DNA of 64,000 bases from Trichoplusia ni (Eukaryota; Arthropoda; Insecta; Lepidoptera; Noctuidae): assembly GCF_003590095.1 (NCBI RefSeq), contig NC_039498.1:6076001-6140000 (forward strand). The letters are read 5' to 3'. The notes below the pieces were generated by a model. That model did not search any database. It was not told where the DNA came from and was given only the letters and a program-made list of their open reading frames with translations. Positions within the stretch are counted from its first letter, which is position 1, and each line of letters starts with the position of its first letter. A program made the position numbers and the translations under genes. Positions 35,201-46,000 of the stretch are shown one piece after another.

Positions 35201-38200
35201 ACAACCTGTCTGACCACAAATGCTGGACATAACGATACCCTTAGGTTGGTAAGACTGTTTTTCTGACTACCTGTAACTACTGTCAAAAAGTTACAATTGA
35301 CAGCTGGGATCCAATTCCCAATCCATTGATCGTGGCAGCTGCAATCGTGCGCAACGAACACCCTACCCTTACTGACAACTGTTTTAATTAAAAATAACAT
35401 AAGGTTAAGCATGATTTTAGCCTATAATATTGTTACAGAGGAATGCCTAAGTCTTAGCACGCAATGGACGGGCGCCCGCGTGTGGGAGTCTCTGCCGCGG
35501 TGTAACGTCGCCGCGCCACACGGCAACTCCTGGCCTCTATATGTGAGTTAATAAACATAATTCTGATATTAAACAATCATCGTCATCCTAGCCTTTTCCA
35601 ACTATGCTGGGATCGGCTTCCAGTCTAACTGGATTCAGCTATGTGCCAGTGTTTTACAAGAAGTGACTGCTTATCTGATCTTCTCGACCCAAATACCTGG
35701 GCAACATGATACCCCTTAGTTAGACTGGTTGTCAGACTTTCAAGCTTCTGACTACCTGTAACGACCTTCATGCAAAGATGTATGAATAACAAAATTCTAA
35801 TATTAAATAATAATAAAAAAGTTATCAATTTTACCTGATATTTTTTTTTATTATTGATAGGTATATATTAATAGACAAAAGTATTTGTTTGTAATTAAAA
35901 ATCTAAAAGCTTTATAAGTAACTCTTCCTTGCACTAAGGCTTTGATACTAATTACCCTATTTATTATCAATACTTAAAACATACCCGACTTAAATGGAGC
36001 ATAAACAACAGATATAAAATGCAGAACCTCACGTGTCTAGAAAATCCAACATGAAAGATATGAGTCGATAAAATAAACAACATTTAATACTTTATTTACA
36101 AACAATCAATAAATTTGATATCTTTCTATCTTATCTTTTGCTGTCAAATTTTCCCGCCATCAAACTTTGTTCATAATGTTAGTGATGTCCATATTTACAT
36201 TAATCGACTAATTAAAATAATAAATTATTTATGAACTCGACTATTAATTTTAATATTTTTTAACACAAAATCAATCATTTTAGTTTATTATTTGCACGAA
36301 TTATTATATTTCTTTGAAAAGATCACAAGCATTAAGTATTTGCTGGATTTTAGCTTGATACGACGAATAACTGTGAAGGTGATATTTTAAGTATTTAATA
36401 GATAGTATCTTCAATTTAATTTTAAATCTTTAATAGATTCAGCGCCTGTAAATATAATTTCTGCAGAGCGCCTTTGATAGCTGAAGTCGCTATAGGTGCA
36501 CATGGCTTTTTTTACAAGTTATTAATTTAAAACATAGTCAGGTATTTTTGTTTTTTCCTTAATTGTTTTACTGCTCTTGTCAGGTCAATTTTAAAGTTCA
36601 ATTTAATAAATACAATTTTGCTTCCCAGCTGGAATACGGTGTTGAACCTGAAGCGCTGCGCTACAACCCTGAGCCGCCAGGGTACGCGCAATGCGAAACC
36701 GCGCCGTCAATCACTATGGATGCTATACGGTAATGATGATTTAAAACGCACAAAAAACTCAGTTTTATATGCGCCGTATGATGAATCTACCAGCATATAG
36801 CGTAATCAGCTTATCTAGATATTCGATTTAATGTTAATTTTAAATCAAATAACTGCATCTCACCGGATTTATTATAGTAATCATAGTTTTTTTAGACAGT
36901 TATTGTCTAGGAATATCACTAGCATCAGCTTAATTTACTTGCAAGAATGAAACTTCTGTGAGTGCAGCAGTCGATACAAGACGTAATCGGGTATCAATCA
37001 ACTTTTTTGTTACCTTTTAAAGAAATCTATTTTTTTGTAACAGCCATAATTAAAAAAGAGGCTTTTTAGAGACGTCAAATTGAATCTTATGTATCAACTC
37101 CAAAATATGAACAATATTTTACGAGTTTCTTATAGATTTGTATTTATTGTAATTTAAAAATGCAAAAGCAAATCTATCTATAATACACGCTTACATAGCA
37201 AAGCGGATTGCTTATATAAAGTTACAAATACTAATTTTGAGAAGAAAATTTTGCTATGTTACTCTTTATTTTATAGTTAGTTATTTTACGTTTTAAGTTA
37301 TAGTCGCGTTTTATTTTGACTAGTCTTAAATACAGGATACAGCGCAGGACCGCACAGCATGGAGAGTTCTCGTTTCGGAGGCCAAGACTCACTTCGGGTC
37401 GCTGAGCCAAGAAATTTAGTTACTCTTAAAAAAACCCTCCAAGATTTTCTATCATTTTAGTATCTAACCAAATAGAGTTTAGTATCTTTATAAAACTTTT
37501 TTAATATAACACACAGCTACATGTACGTCGGCGGCGGTCTCCGGCCGGCGCGCTGGCGGCAGTGCGGCCGCTGCGGCTCGCGGGCGCTGTCGGCTTCGCA
37601 GCCGAATAAGCATCCGTTACAGGGAGCTTATGATGGCAGGTTTCTGGCTGCTTGCAGGTAAGGGACTTTAATATAGTGAAGTTGTGGTATTGATAATGTG
37701 ATCTTATATAGGATAAGTTTATTTGGAATAGACCTTGAAATTCAAGGGGTTTTAAATTTAAGTAAAATATCTCATGATTAAATGATGCAACGCGGTCAGG
37801 TCGCGAGTCGAAATCATGATTAACTACTCGCGACCCCGCCGCGTCAGGTCATGATTACGGACTCCAGTTTGGTCCGAAACTAGTCGGGCAAGCCCGATAA
37901 ATACGCGTGAGGAAATCGTTGCATCATTTAATAATTAATCATTCTCACGATAGTTACAGTTGTTTTTAAAACTTTGAATTTAATTTTGATGTTATATTTT
38001 CTTCTAGAGATTTTTTTTGTATATTTCCTTGTTTTAAATCAGTGGTAATAGCTACGATTAAACATCGTAACCCTTTGTTTTGCAGTGAGAACGAACCTTT
38101 TTTACAGAGATTTTACCACTTAAACAGATTAAGCCCTATGTCCTTGTAATAGGGATTTTTTTTAAATAGCCTTAATTTTCATTTCTAACTTTATTAAAAT

Positions 38201-38295
38201 ATATTTGATGTTTTTTCCTGTGCTTTTATGCCGTAATTAATTTATCTTTCCCTTTCAGATGCGGTGGAAAATGGACCCTATTTTCAAACATATAA
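23220..38295 (+). CDS. Med16: Mediator complex subunit 16 (MED16), complete, 20 coding exons
   Basis: Subunit of the Mediator tail module, which links transcription factors to RNA polymerase II in the nucleus. I read exons 23220-23281, 23576-23753, 24642-24774, 25418-25547, 26096-26244, 26820-26981, 27440-27556, 27842-27909, 28731-28877, 29585-29680, 29804-29927, 30593-30725, 31497-31583, 31963-32122, 32727-32884, 34679-34824, 35439-35542, 36629-36729, 37517-37657 and 38259-38295. Every intron is GT-AG and the phases join into 2433 nt, 810 residues plus TAA, close to the usual size for insect MED16. The start is MELIYSMRRK at the first ATG. The N-terminal two thirds reads as the WD40-like propeller (SALEWDMEGKQLLVATTVGD near residue 82). 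The C-terminus carries Cys768-x2-Cys771 and Cys798-x-Cys800, a probable zinc site, ending GGKWTLFSNI. The exon 14 donor (AAG/gttgga) is weak. Exons 6, 14 and 16 are very GC- and Ala-rich. Family assignment rests on remembered similarity, not a search. Confidence 0.93.
24043..24315 (+). mobile_element. Retroposon tail, same family, Med16 intron 2
   Basis: 'ctagctgttgcccgcgactt' to 'tattagtatagatt', a near-complete copy. Confidence 0.6.
24337..24531. mobile_element. MITE (195 bp) in Med16 intron 2
   Basis: Ends TATACTC/GAGTATA; ~50-bp inverted arms share 'gtttaggtagttaactaaag' and 'aacaatcttggt'. TA at the ends suggests a Tc1/mariner-type insertion. It ends 110 bp before exon 3. Confidence 0.7.
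24910..25082 (+). mobile_element. Lepidopteran-type SINE ('cctagccttttcccaact' family), Med16 intron 3
   Basis: Near full-length copy: 'ttggcctagcctttttccca', 'accagtgttttacaaggagc', 'ctgggcaacacgatacccct'. Other copies in the window allow a consensus. Confidence 0.7.
25103..25185. mobile_element. Fragment of the same MITE family
   Basis: 'ctagtttcggacccagtcct' and 'tgagctgacgcggtgggttt'. Confidence 0.45.
25250..25380 (+). mobile_element. Second copy of the same SINE, Med16 intron 3
   Basis: 'ttggcctagccttttcccaa' through 'acctgggcaacacgatt'; 3' truncated. It lies 170 bp from the previous copy in the same orientation. Confidence 0.65.
25615..25935 (+). mobile_element. Two adjacent retroposon tails, Med16 intron 4
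   Basis: 'taatcctggttatagactag' and 'tcagtactttcgcgttcata' (first), then 'ctagctattactcgcagctt' to 'tatgatattagtata' (second), in tandem. Confidence 0.55.
26545..26690 (+). repeat. Second copy of the 'acgtttcgacacc' repeat, Med16 intron 5
   Basis: 'ggtttacgcgaatgttagac' then 'ggattttatcgcggtttaat' and 'tcccgacgtttcgacacctg'. Confidence 0.5.
27160..27362 (+). mobile_element. tRNA-derived SINE in Med16 intron 6
   Basis: Long copy with B box 'cggattcgatctccgcg' and the complete 3' part, 'cagtttgggtgtctttgtgc' to 'accccccgcgtcactaggac'. Confidence 0.75.
28213..28345 (+). mobile_element. tRNA-like SINE of a second family, Med16 intron 8
   Basis: A box in 'ccgtggtcgagtggcgtacg' and B box 'cgggttcgatccccggtcgg', followed by 'ctgggtgtttgtggtacc'. 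The tRNA-like half is intact, but the stem does not close as a functional tRNA. Confidence 0.65.
28922..29345. repeat. Decayed minisatellite, Med16 intron 9
   Basis: About eleven diverged copies of a ~38-bp unit built on 'caagttggaaattcgtagc', best seen at 28990, 29060, 29180 and 29300. Confidence 0.65.
29370..29455 (+). mobile_element. Truncated tRNA-derived SINE, Med16 intron 9
   Basis: A box 'gatagccgagtcacc' and a degenerate B box 'tccccaatccccgcgtaa'. Confidence 0.5.
29989..30103. mobile_element. Half member of the same MITE family, Med16 intron 11
   Basis: 'ttaaatgatgcaacggttta' then 'cccgactagtttcggaccca'; the opposite end is missing. Confidence 0.6.
30428..30600. repeat. Duplicated intron 11 end including the splice acceptor
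   Basis: 'aacatcaaccttatactcac'...'cccctctag/caaccc' is followed by 'aacatcaaccatattttcat'...'cctctctag/caacac'. The downstream copy is the acceptor used by exon 12. Confidence 0.65.
30768..30898. repeat. Direct duplication, Med16 intron 12
   Basis: 'aaatttgttgctggcaacac'...'agttaatattagggt' occurs twice with a unit of about 72 bp. Confidence 0.75.
31632..31802 (+). mobile_element. Retroposon tail, Med16 intron 13
   Basis: 'tagatgttgctcgcggacca' to 'taatattagtatagata'. Confidence 0.5.
32165..32640. repeat. Decayed tandem repeat, Med16 intron 14
   Basis: About four to five diverged copies of a ~95-bp unit with 'gtttgagacaaactgtttga' and 'cccttaaatgtaagtttaag'. Confidence 0.6.
32899..33190 (+). 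mobile_element. Retroposon tail split by a younger insertion, Med16 intron 15
   Basis: 'ctagctgttgcccacgactc' at 32901 resumes as 'cgactccgtccgcgtatac' after 33156. The intervening DNA is the hAT-like element described next. Confidence 0.6.
32922..33154. mobile_element. hAT-like MITE (233 bp) with 8-bp target duplication
   Basis: Starts CAGGGCCGGATCTAGG and ends with the inverted form of CAGTGCCGTATT. Flanks are acgactcc (32914-32921) and gcgactcc (33155-33162), 7 of 8 identical, the duplication length of hAT elements. No coding capacity; internal G-rich runs near both ends. Confidence 0.65.
33739..34440. mobile_element. DNA-transposon-like element with terminal inverted repeats
   Basis: Left CGCACGCCGAATGATGATCC and right, read on the minus strand, CGCACGCCAAATGATGATCC, continuing CTATGA on both sides; similarity extends a few bases outward (TATAGT/TATACT). 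The ~700 bp interior has only broken frames. Superfamily not recognised. Confidence 0.6.
34564..34603. repeat. (AAAT)n microsatellite
   Basis: About ten units of taaa/ataa with one interruption ('aaataataaa'). Confidence 0.9.
35102..35134. repeat. Perfect 14-bp hairpin, Med16 intron 16
   Basis: GAAAACTTTGCTGT, loop aagtc, then its exact complement. The function is unknown. Confidence 0.8.
35195..35300 (+). mobile_element. 3' part of the same SINE, Med16 intron 16
   Basis: 'cgatacccttaggttggtaa' and 'ctgactacctgtaactactg' match the family end. Confidence 0.55.
35577..35780 (+). mobile_element. Same SINE, Med16 intron 17
   Basis: 'cctagccttttccaactatg' to 'ctgactacctgtaacgacc', near full length. 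Confidence 0.7.
37778..37931. mobile_element. Member of the same MITE family, Med16 intron 19
   Basis: TTAAATGATGCAACG start and 'cgttgcatcatttaa' end. The core has 'ggtcgcgagtcgaaatcatg' mirrored by 'actcgcgaccccgccgcg'. Confidence 0.7.
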
Positions 38296-38384
38296 TGTCG
38301 TATTTAAGATTACTTAAGATATAATAGTTATAATTATGTAAATAATTAGTAATAAGATGATAAAATAATTAATTTGTATTTAAT

Positions 38385-38390
38385 AATAAA
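38385..38390 (+). other. Poly(A) signal of Med16
   Basis: AATAAA lies 90 nt after the Med16 stop, followed by a T-rich stretch from about 38394, so the 3' UTR is probably only about 110-130 nt. Confidence 0.6.
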
Positions 38391-40091
38391 CGTTTTGATA
38401 AACATTATCACCTTTTTTGAAAATTTAAACTACCCACCTATTTTGTATCCTTACTAAGATATTTATTCCTTGTGTATGAGTTTTAACAAACTTTTAAGTC
38501 ACGCAAACAAGACATAGAACAAGCATTCGTGGGTCACACAAATGCTAGTTTTAATGCACCGCTAAGTGTGCATAAACACCATGAATCTATGATCTATTCT
38601 AAAAATCTAATATTTTTTATCAACAGAAACATACAATCGACTGCAAATAAAAACTGTTGAGCCAACAATTATGATTTTTTATGAGACCATATGACAGCTC
38701 TTCTACGGTAAATGACAAAGTGTATGAGGAAACAAATATAAAGAAAATATCGGCAAATTCAGAAGCTCCTTTTTTGTAAGACGTAATTGATGGAGTATGG
38801 GATACAATGCTTTCTATTATACTGATTTTTGAGTGAAAAATAATACTGAATTTACACGTGGAAATTCGGTTCAGAAATAAATATACATAAGCTACAGTTT
38901 TCGCGAGAAACGAGATAAATGTAGGACAAATGAATTTGCATTTCTTTAATGACATACTTGAATTTTCCAAGCCTTGATATCAAATACTTGATCTGACTTA
39001 GTAAAATTACAACGAGTAATTATTTATCTTAATTAGAAAACGTTTAAATTACTTTGAAACGAGGGTAGTTAAATTTTATTTATATAAAACCTTGAAGACC
39101 TAAATCCTAATGTTTTTAATGTTACGTGAAAAGCATCTACAATTTTTCAGCCTGACAAATTTGTATTCAAATCAGTTCCTATTCATTTTATATCATAAAG
39201 ATAATATCTCATCGTTAATTGTTTCGCTATTCATGCAATCCATGCAACGCGCGTGTCAGTACATAGGTTCTCGTCAGCGCCGCGCAGGGCGCAGATCGAT
39301 CGATTTACGAGGTCAAGAAACGTGTCGCATCACGAATGAATATAACTATTGACAGATTGCATAGCTCTTGGGTTGGGAAAGCGGAAATCGGGAAAATAGG
39401 AAATTTATGACGTAATTTAGTTTGGTGTTTTAGTTTTATTGTTTTTCCGTATTATAGTAAAAAAAAGTTAGAAAGAAGTAATTTTTGTATATTGATGAGT
39501 TAAAGCTTGAAGTGAAATATATAAAAGAGTTTCCTACTTAAATAAATTCATGTCTCTCTTAGAAAGTGGCTGAACTGATTTTGATGAAACAAGCCCAATC
39601 GTCAATGCCAAGTTCGTAAACCGGATCAAGATAAACTTTGTCAGTGAATGATAGACATAAGAACAAAACAGTCATTTGAAAGATTTATCACCTCTCTTCC
39701 TCCAAAGGGAGAAGCAAAACCATTGAAGTGACAAATAAAACTTAGTTAAAAATAGATGGATAAAAAAAAACTCTTTTACGAGCTACTAATTAATTTTGAA
39801 TTAAGGAATATATGCAAGCATGTAAAAGATTACTTGACTGTATTAATTATGATGTGAAATCGTTAAAGCGTTCTAATTTATATTTTAATCGACTACAAAA
39901 TATTACTATTTCTGATTGTCAAATCGAATGTCAGCCGACAACACTATTGAAATCACTAGTTGTCGTTGCGAGAATCGTTGCGAAGCGTTTGCTGCGACTG
40001 CGTCTAAGTTTGATTGCGAATTTCCTGTATTTCTCGCAGCCATACGCGAAATATTAAAGTTAAAAATAATAATTATATAGTTATTATATAA
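38391..40091. other. Med16 to DAZAP2-like intergenic region
   Basis: Holds a SINE fragment (38495-38550), a coding-like but stop-broken frame (38681-38960), a small GC-rich patch (39238-39330, 'gtcagcgccgcgcagggcg') that could be an upstream promoter element, and the presumed DAZAP2-like 5' UTR with a CpG-containing stretch at 39955-40050. Confidence 0.45.
38495..38550 (-). mobile_element. SINE tail fragment
   Basis: Contains 'aagcattcgtgggtcacaca' only; the tRNA-like half is absent. Confidence 0.5.
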
Positions 40092-43000
40092 ATGGCAGAC
40101 AAAAAAGGTATTTATACAGTTGATTTAATATTTTCTTTGTTCTTTTATTATATTACGTTTTGACATGTGTAACGTCACGGCAGGGCCTTGAAATACTAGT
40201 TTTCGCTAATAAAACAATGATTTAATCCCCGGACGTTAAGTTAATACGTCTAACAGGGGTTATTTCGCGTTAGATCAGATGAAAGAATATTATCAAAGTG
40301 TGGCGCGGTAGATCGATACTTGTGATATAAATTCAAGATGGTTGCCACCCCTAAGATTTGCAAGGCGGTATTTTCATGTTCTAATTATAGGTCCATTCAT
40401 CTCTAGAACTGAATCATAAGCCCCCAATTCTCTACCGGCCGCTTGCTGAAACCATTATCCAGCTTTTGATCAAATATCATAGCGGATTAATGAACATATG
40501 GGCTGTAATTCTGATTAGAAAAATACGGTAGTTATTCATTCACTTATTATCATACCCGAAGCTGTAATGATTAAATCTTTTATTTTGAGAAGTAGGTCAT
40601 TGTATTATACAACGGAATCTTAATAGGGTACTTGAATATTTTAGCACACCAATATATAATTTAAATGTGCTATTATAATGCAGAAATCACGCATTTGTTG
40701 CATTCAAGAATGATTTAAATATTAAATCATGAATCAATCATCGATTTCGTATACCATTTACGTGATTAAATGCATAAATATATTATTTCGCAATCATTAC
40801 ATAAATTTAATATTGAATTTACTTTGATATCTGTTATACCCTTGAATTAAATTGAATAAATCCTCCATGATTGTAGTTCAAGCGTTGTATGTATGTTTGT
40901 TTACAAAAGAATATAACTGACGTCTTAAAACTACCTAAACATTTCTCATCCATATTGTCCATGTTCATGTTACCCTCATTATCTATATCTAAGTATACAA
41001 CCTTGGTGGCGTTACAAATGTCAGAATGAGCATACAAATATATAATAAGCTTCATAGTCTCATTATGTTTTCAAATATACAAATTTTATGTATATTTCAA
41101 AGACACGGACTGTATGGATAATACATGTGTCAAAAAAAACATAAAACTTAAGGCCATAGAGAAAATAAGGCTGGCTGCACACTGAGTCAAATTGTCTATT
41201 AAATAGGTACCCATAGGTCATACTTTGAGTTATTGGTGACCAATCTTGAAGAAAACTGAGAAATATCTTGCTTGTTGGTGACTTAAAAATACAGAATCAA
41301 AATTGGTTTTCATCAAATTAATTAAAAAACATTAAATTCTTATTTAATTTATTGTATTCCAAGATACTGATGCATCTTTATTTAAACAAAATTGTATCTT
41401 ATTGGCTATAAATTTTGCTCAAACAAGGAAATAAAAACTCAGACAATCCCGTCACCAGTACGTAAGGTATTTTTCTTCGACCAAAGACATATTGACTCTT
41501 GCGCGGCTTATAAGACATGATGATAATACAAAGTTACCTACACCCTCCCGTCCCAGACGCCACCCCCACCTCTACAGGAGCCGCGAGTCCGCCAGCGCAG
41601 TCTCCGCGCTGCAGCCAACTAATCGCTATCATGTAATGAAATCATATAGAATTTTTCTTTCTTTATTTTTCTTTTTTTTTGGAACATAGTAAAAGAGAGA
41701 CAAATATATGATATGTGCGTATCGGCGTGTGGACGATCGTATGTGTTATTGATTCGATTGTAACCCATTTTGGTTAGGTTGCTGTAATATAATTAATATA
41801 ATAATTTTTAATGAACTTGTATGAATTTTCTCTGCATTTTCATCAACTTGTATGATGATACAAGTTAACGAAAAAATATTTGATCAAAAAATCAAAATTG
41901 AAAATCAAAATTAAATAAATAGGTCTTCACTATAAATAGGGCACTCCTGAGTAATAAGGATTTCATTTGCAACAATATAAAAAAAAATCTAAGTTGTTGA
42001 ATATAATTGACTAAAAAGTACACAGACTGCACTTTGAAGACATGATGTTTTCTAATAGTAATAGATTCCAAAAGAATTATCATTTGAATTAATTGATTTT
42101 GACTATTCTGACCTTTTTTCGGATTTAGACTAAATTTTCATTAAAATCTTAGTTCTGCAAATTTTATAAAAGCTTAAAACCAACCAAATTTTTCTTAATG
42201 TTTTATCTGAGACTAAAATTACAGCAGCTTAATCAATATTATGTTTTTGATACAGATCATCAAGTATTTATGTTTGACAATATCCTCCCTTTTCACAGTT
42301 TTTTCTAGAAAACCCTTGCTTATGAATATCACATATCCGTACGGACGATGACATGAAGCTAAATGGTTGGCTGTACAGTAGATATCTTTGGCTTGATCAT
42401 ATTTGTATGTAGTCCTGGGTATGTGGTAAAAGAAAAAAATACATAATTGCTTGATGGTTTTTAGTTAACATGTCTTAAAAAAATAAGTTGTCCTAAGTCA
42501 CTGAGAATCCATCTCATATTTTCTTTAATTCCTCATAACGATGGACTCTTTTCCTTTATAAATGTGTCATAGCTATTGTTTTTTGTTTTTTTATTTATTT
42601 TCGACATTTAGTTCACAGCTTATTTTTTTTAACACTAATTTTAAGTTGTGATTATTACTGGTGTTAATTGGGTGTTTTGAGATTTTGATTCAAAATTTAA
42701 TTTATTAGAAATTAACCAGTAATGATTATTGCTAGTTCAGTGCACTTAACGAAACATTGGGGCAATTTTTTTGTACTATTTTTTGAAATTATTTCATTTT
42801 AATTAAAAAAATTCAAATAAATCAATATTTTGCCTCATTGTTTATTAAGCTTCCCTATTATTATAAAACTTTATAAATAGGGATGACTTGTGTTTGTTTT
42901 ATTTTCGTTTTTTTCTTATAGATTAAGCTAACTTTTTAGTAATAATGTTTAATTTAAATAAATGACGGTAAAATAAAAACCAGAATAATAAAATACTTCG

Positions 43001-46000
43001 TCATTTATTTATTTTGTGCTAGATTCTTGATTTATTTCAGGGTCTAGTTACAATGGCACAAAAAAGCTAGCTATTTTTGTTACTGACCAAGTGATGCAAC
43101 TTTTACTTGAAACTATAAATTACCATATAAAAAAAATAAAAGGTAAAAGTCGCATCCATAATTGTTAAGATTGTGTGTTTATTACTAACCCGATTAAATA
43201 AAATGCAAAATAGGAAAATAACTAATTCATTCCAATTTTTAGTAAAATATTTTTGTTTTTCCTAAACATTAACATCCTATTTAGCAATTTATCTCAATGC
43301 CTACAAATGTATTTTTGTAGACATTTCTATGTAAGGTGATGGTGAAATTGGTATTAATTGAAAAAAAAAATATATTTGAACAATTGGAAGAAAAAATACC
43401 CAATTAATGCCAATTTTTCTAGTTGTATGTTTAAATTACACAGATATGTTTAACAATCGTTTTAGATTTAGTATCTATCAGATACGTGGTCTAAAATGTG
43501 ACGTTTAATCCTTGCCGATAATTCTTATTATTATTTTTTAGATATTCAAGGACTTAACGTCATAATAAAATCAATATGTTAACAGGAATGACACATTGTT
43601 AGTGCGTGTGTGTATAGAAATAAGTGTTTAAGAAATATAGCACCAAAAAAGAAAACAAAAAAAATTGTTTTTTGTCAAAAAAAAAATCAAAGTTTATGTT
43701 TTTGTGGTATTTGGTGCTATGTTTCTATCTGATATTGCCTTTAACATCTCAACCGGCTGTTACAGGCAATAATGCATGCAATAAGCTTATTGAAGGACAG
43801 GGAAATATGCCGAACGCGGCGTTAGAAAGAACACTAAACACGAACTTAATCTAATTATGAACACTATTTAACAGGAACCACATATTTTTATAATTTTTTT
43901 CTTTCCTAAAATATATTTTTGGTCTTTTCTTATCGGTTCGAGTCTTTTCAGGGATCCGGAGATTCTGAAATTTTGTTAATTGTTAATTCACAGCCGTTTA
44001 AAATACGTTTCCGTTTCCTGTTATATCATGAGATATAGCGGGAATCTGCTTGTTGCAATATAATAATAAATTAAGCTTACCTTACAAGTATTTTGTGTCT
44101 ACCTTATTGAAAAGTTTGTGGGTTAAACGGCATCCTTTTCGGTAGTGGTGTTTTAGTTATTAATGTTTAGGTGAGGGACTACCAGGTTTTTTTGAGGTCA
44201 TTTTTAATAAAAAAAAAAGAATTTTGCTGTTTTTTAGCAGCGGTTTTTTTTTGTCAGGCATGTGTGAAACGTTTTGTTTGTCGCTTGTGACGTAGTTATT
44301 CGTTTGATGTTTAGTGTTTTTAAATCTAGTTTTTTTCTGTTATTTTTTTTTGTATTTTGTCGTGTATGTTGTTGCATGTGTAGGTTAAGTTTTAGTATTT
44401 TTTTTGTGTTGTCACTGCATGCTTCTGTGTCCTTCAACGCACTGATATCATAGCTCATTTTAGTTTGTTTTTTCTTTGCTTTTCCTGCATCAATATGCTT
44501 TTTAGATAAACAGCAAAATTACTTTAAAGAAAATTTAATATGAATCAACAAAAAATCTTGGTACACTGTTGAATAGTTAGTTTATGAATAGAATATAAAT
44601 ATATTTTTTTATTTCAAGGAATGTTCACATCATGTATACACGTTGGTCGTTTTGCGATCGTTTCTATGACTCTGAACTTTGTAAAAAAAAAGAATTAATA
44701 AAAAAAAACAATGAAGTACCAAATGAATCACCCTCGAAGTTCATAGTTGTAATATAAATAAATATTGTACTTTTTAAAAAGGTTCCTTATTGTGTGATGA
44801 TTGTTTTGTTATTTAAGAATTTTCTTAATGAAAATACGTTTGGATGGTCACACTAGCTTATCTGCACAAGGCTTGAAATGAATATACTGATTATATGGAT
44901 ATTTCTTTATACAAATACAAAAGAAAAACACTAAAATGTCTTATATTTAATTTCTTTATTTTAGAAAAAAGAAAAAATAGTCGTGTCTTAATGATGGTCA
45001 CATTGTAATTTTCAAGTTGAGTTGTGCTATAATCTTCATATAATCAGTCCGGCTAGGGTGACCATTAAAAATAAGGAATGCATTGTAAATAACTAATTTG
45101 GTAGGCCTTCAACACTCACATATAATGTTGAAACAATAACTCCGCCTACCAAATTTACTGTATTTTTTATTTCGGTTCGAAAGTTTAAATATTTTTTTCG
45201 TAAAATATTCACGTTTCGATCCGAAGTGTTGTCGCCACGCTGACGGGGTTTTCAACGACGTCCCGTTTTTGAAGATCTCTGTTATGTGGTTACGCGTTGT
45301 ATGGGCATCGCTTGTCGTTAACATTGGCGTATGTGAATAATTGCGAGGGTGAAATATGAAATAAAAAACAGTAAAGTAAATAATCATGGCAGATTTTTTT
45401 TTCAGTCTAAATATTGTCTAAAAAAAAATTAAAAGCAATCAAATTGTTTCACCCACGTTCTTGTCATACTAAAAACATTGCTATAGTTGAAACAAAAACT
45501 CATTTTTGCATTCCTACGTAGATATGTAAAAACGAGAAATTTCTTCTTCATGTTCCACACTATTTGGACACTTGTAAAAATTACAGGTTTTTTTTACATT
45601 TGTCAATATGACAGCGTTATGACAGCTATAGCAGTGTTGCCAGGTATGATACCACCGCTGCGTCAAGCGTGAATGCTCGGGCTTGGGTTGAGGCGCGCAT
45701 CGCGCGATACTCGCGTGCGATATTCTGAGTATCACCACATCACTATTTATTGGAAACTTTCAGATTTGGGTAGTTTGATAGTAAATGTTATTTTGCCTTC
45801 TCATATGGAGTTCGGTTATGAATCAATAAGCAGGATATAAGACGTTTTCAGAATTTTAAATTTAAAGATAAACAATTTATTTCTCAGCTCAAAAGGAAGA
45901 AACCAAAAAAAAAAACATCCTCAAAGTGTATAAGTACGAAACCTACTTACTTTATTTTATCTGATATTGGGGCTTACTAGTAAAAATATAAAGAGAACCC

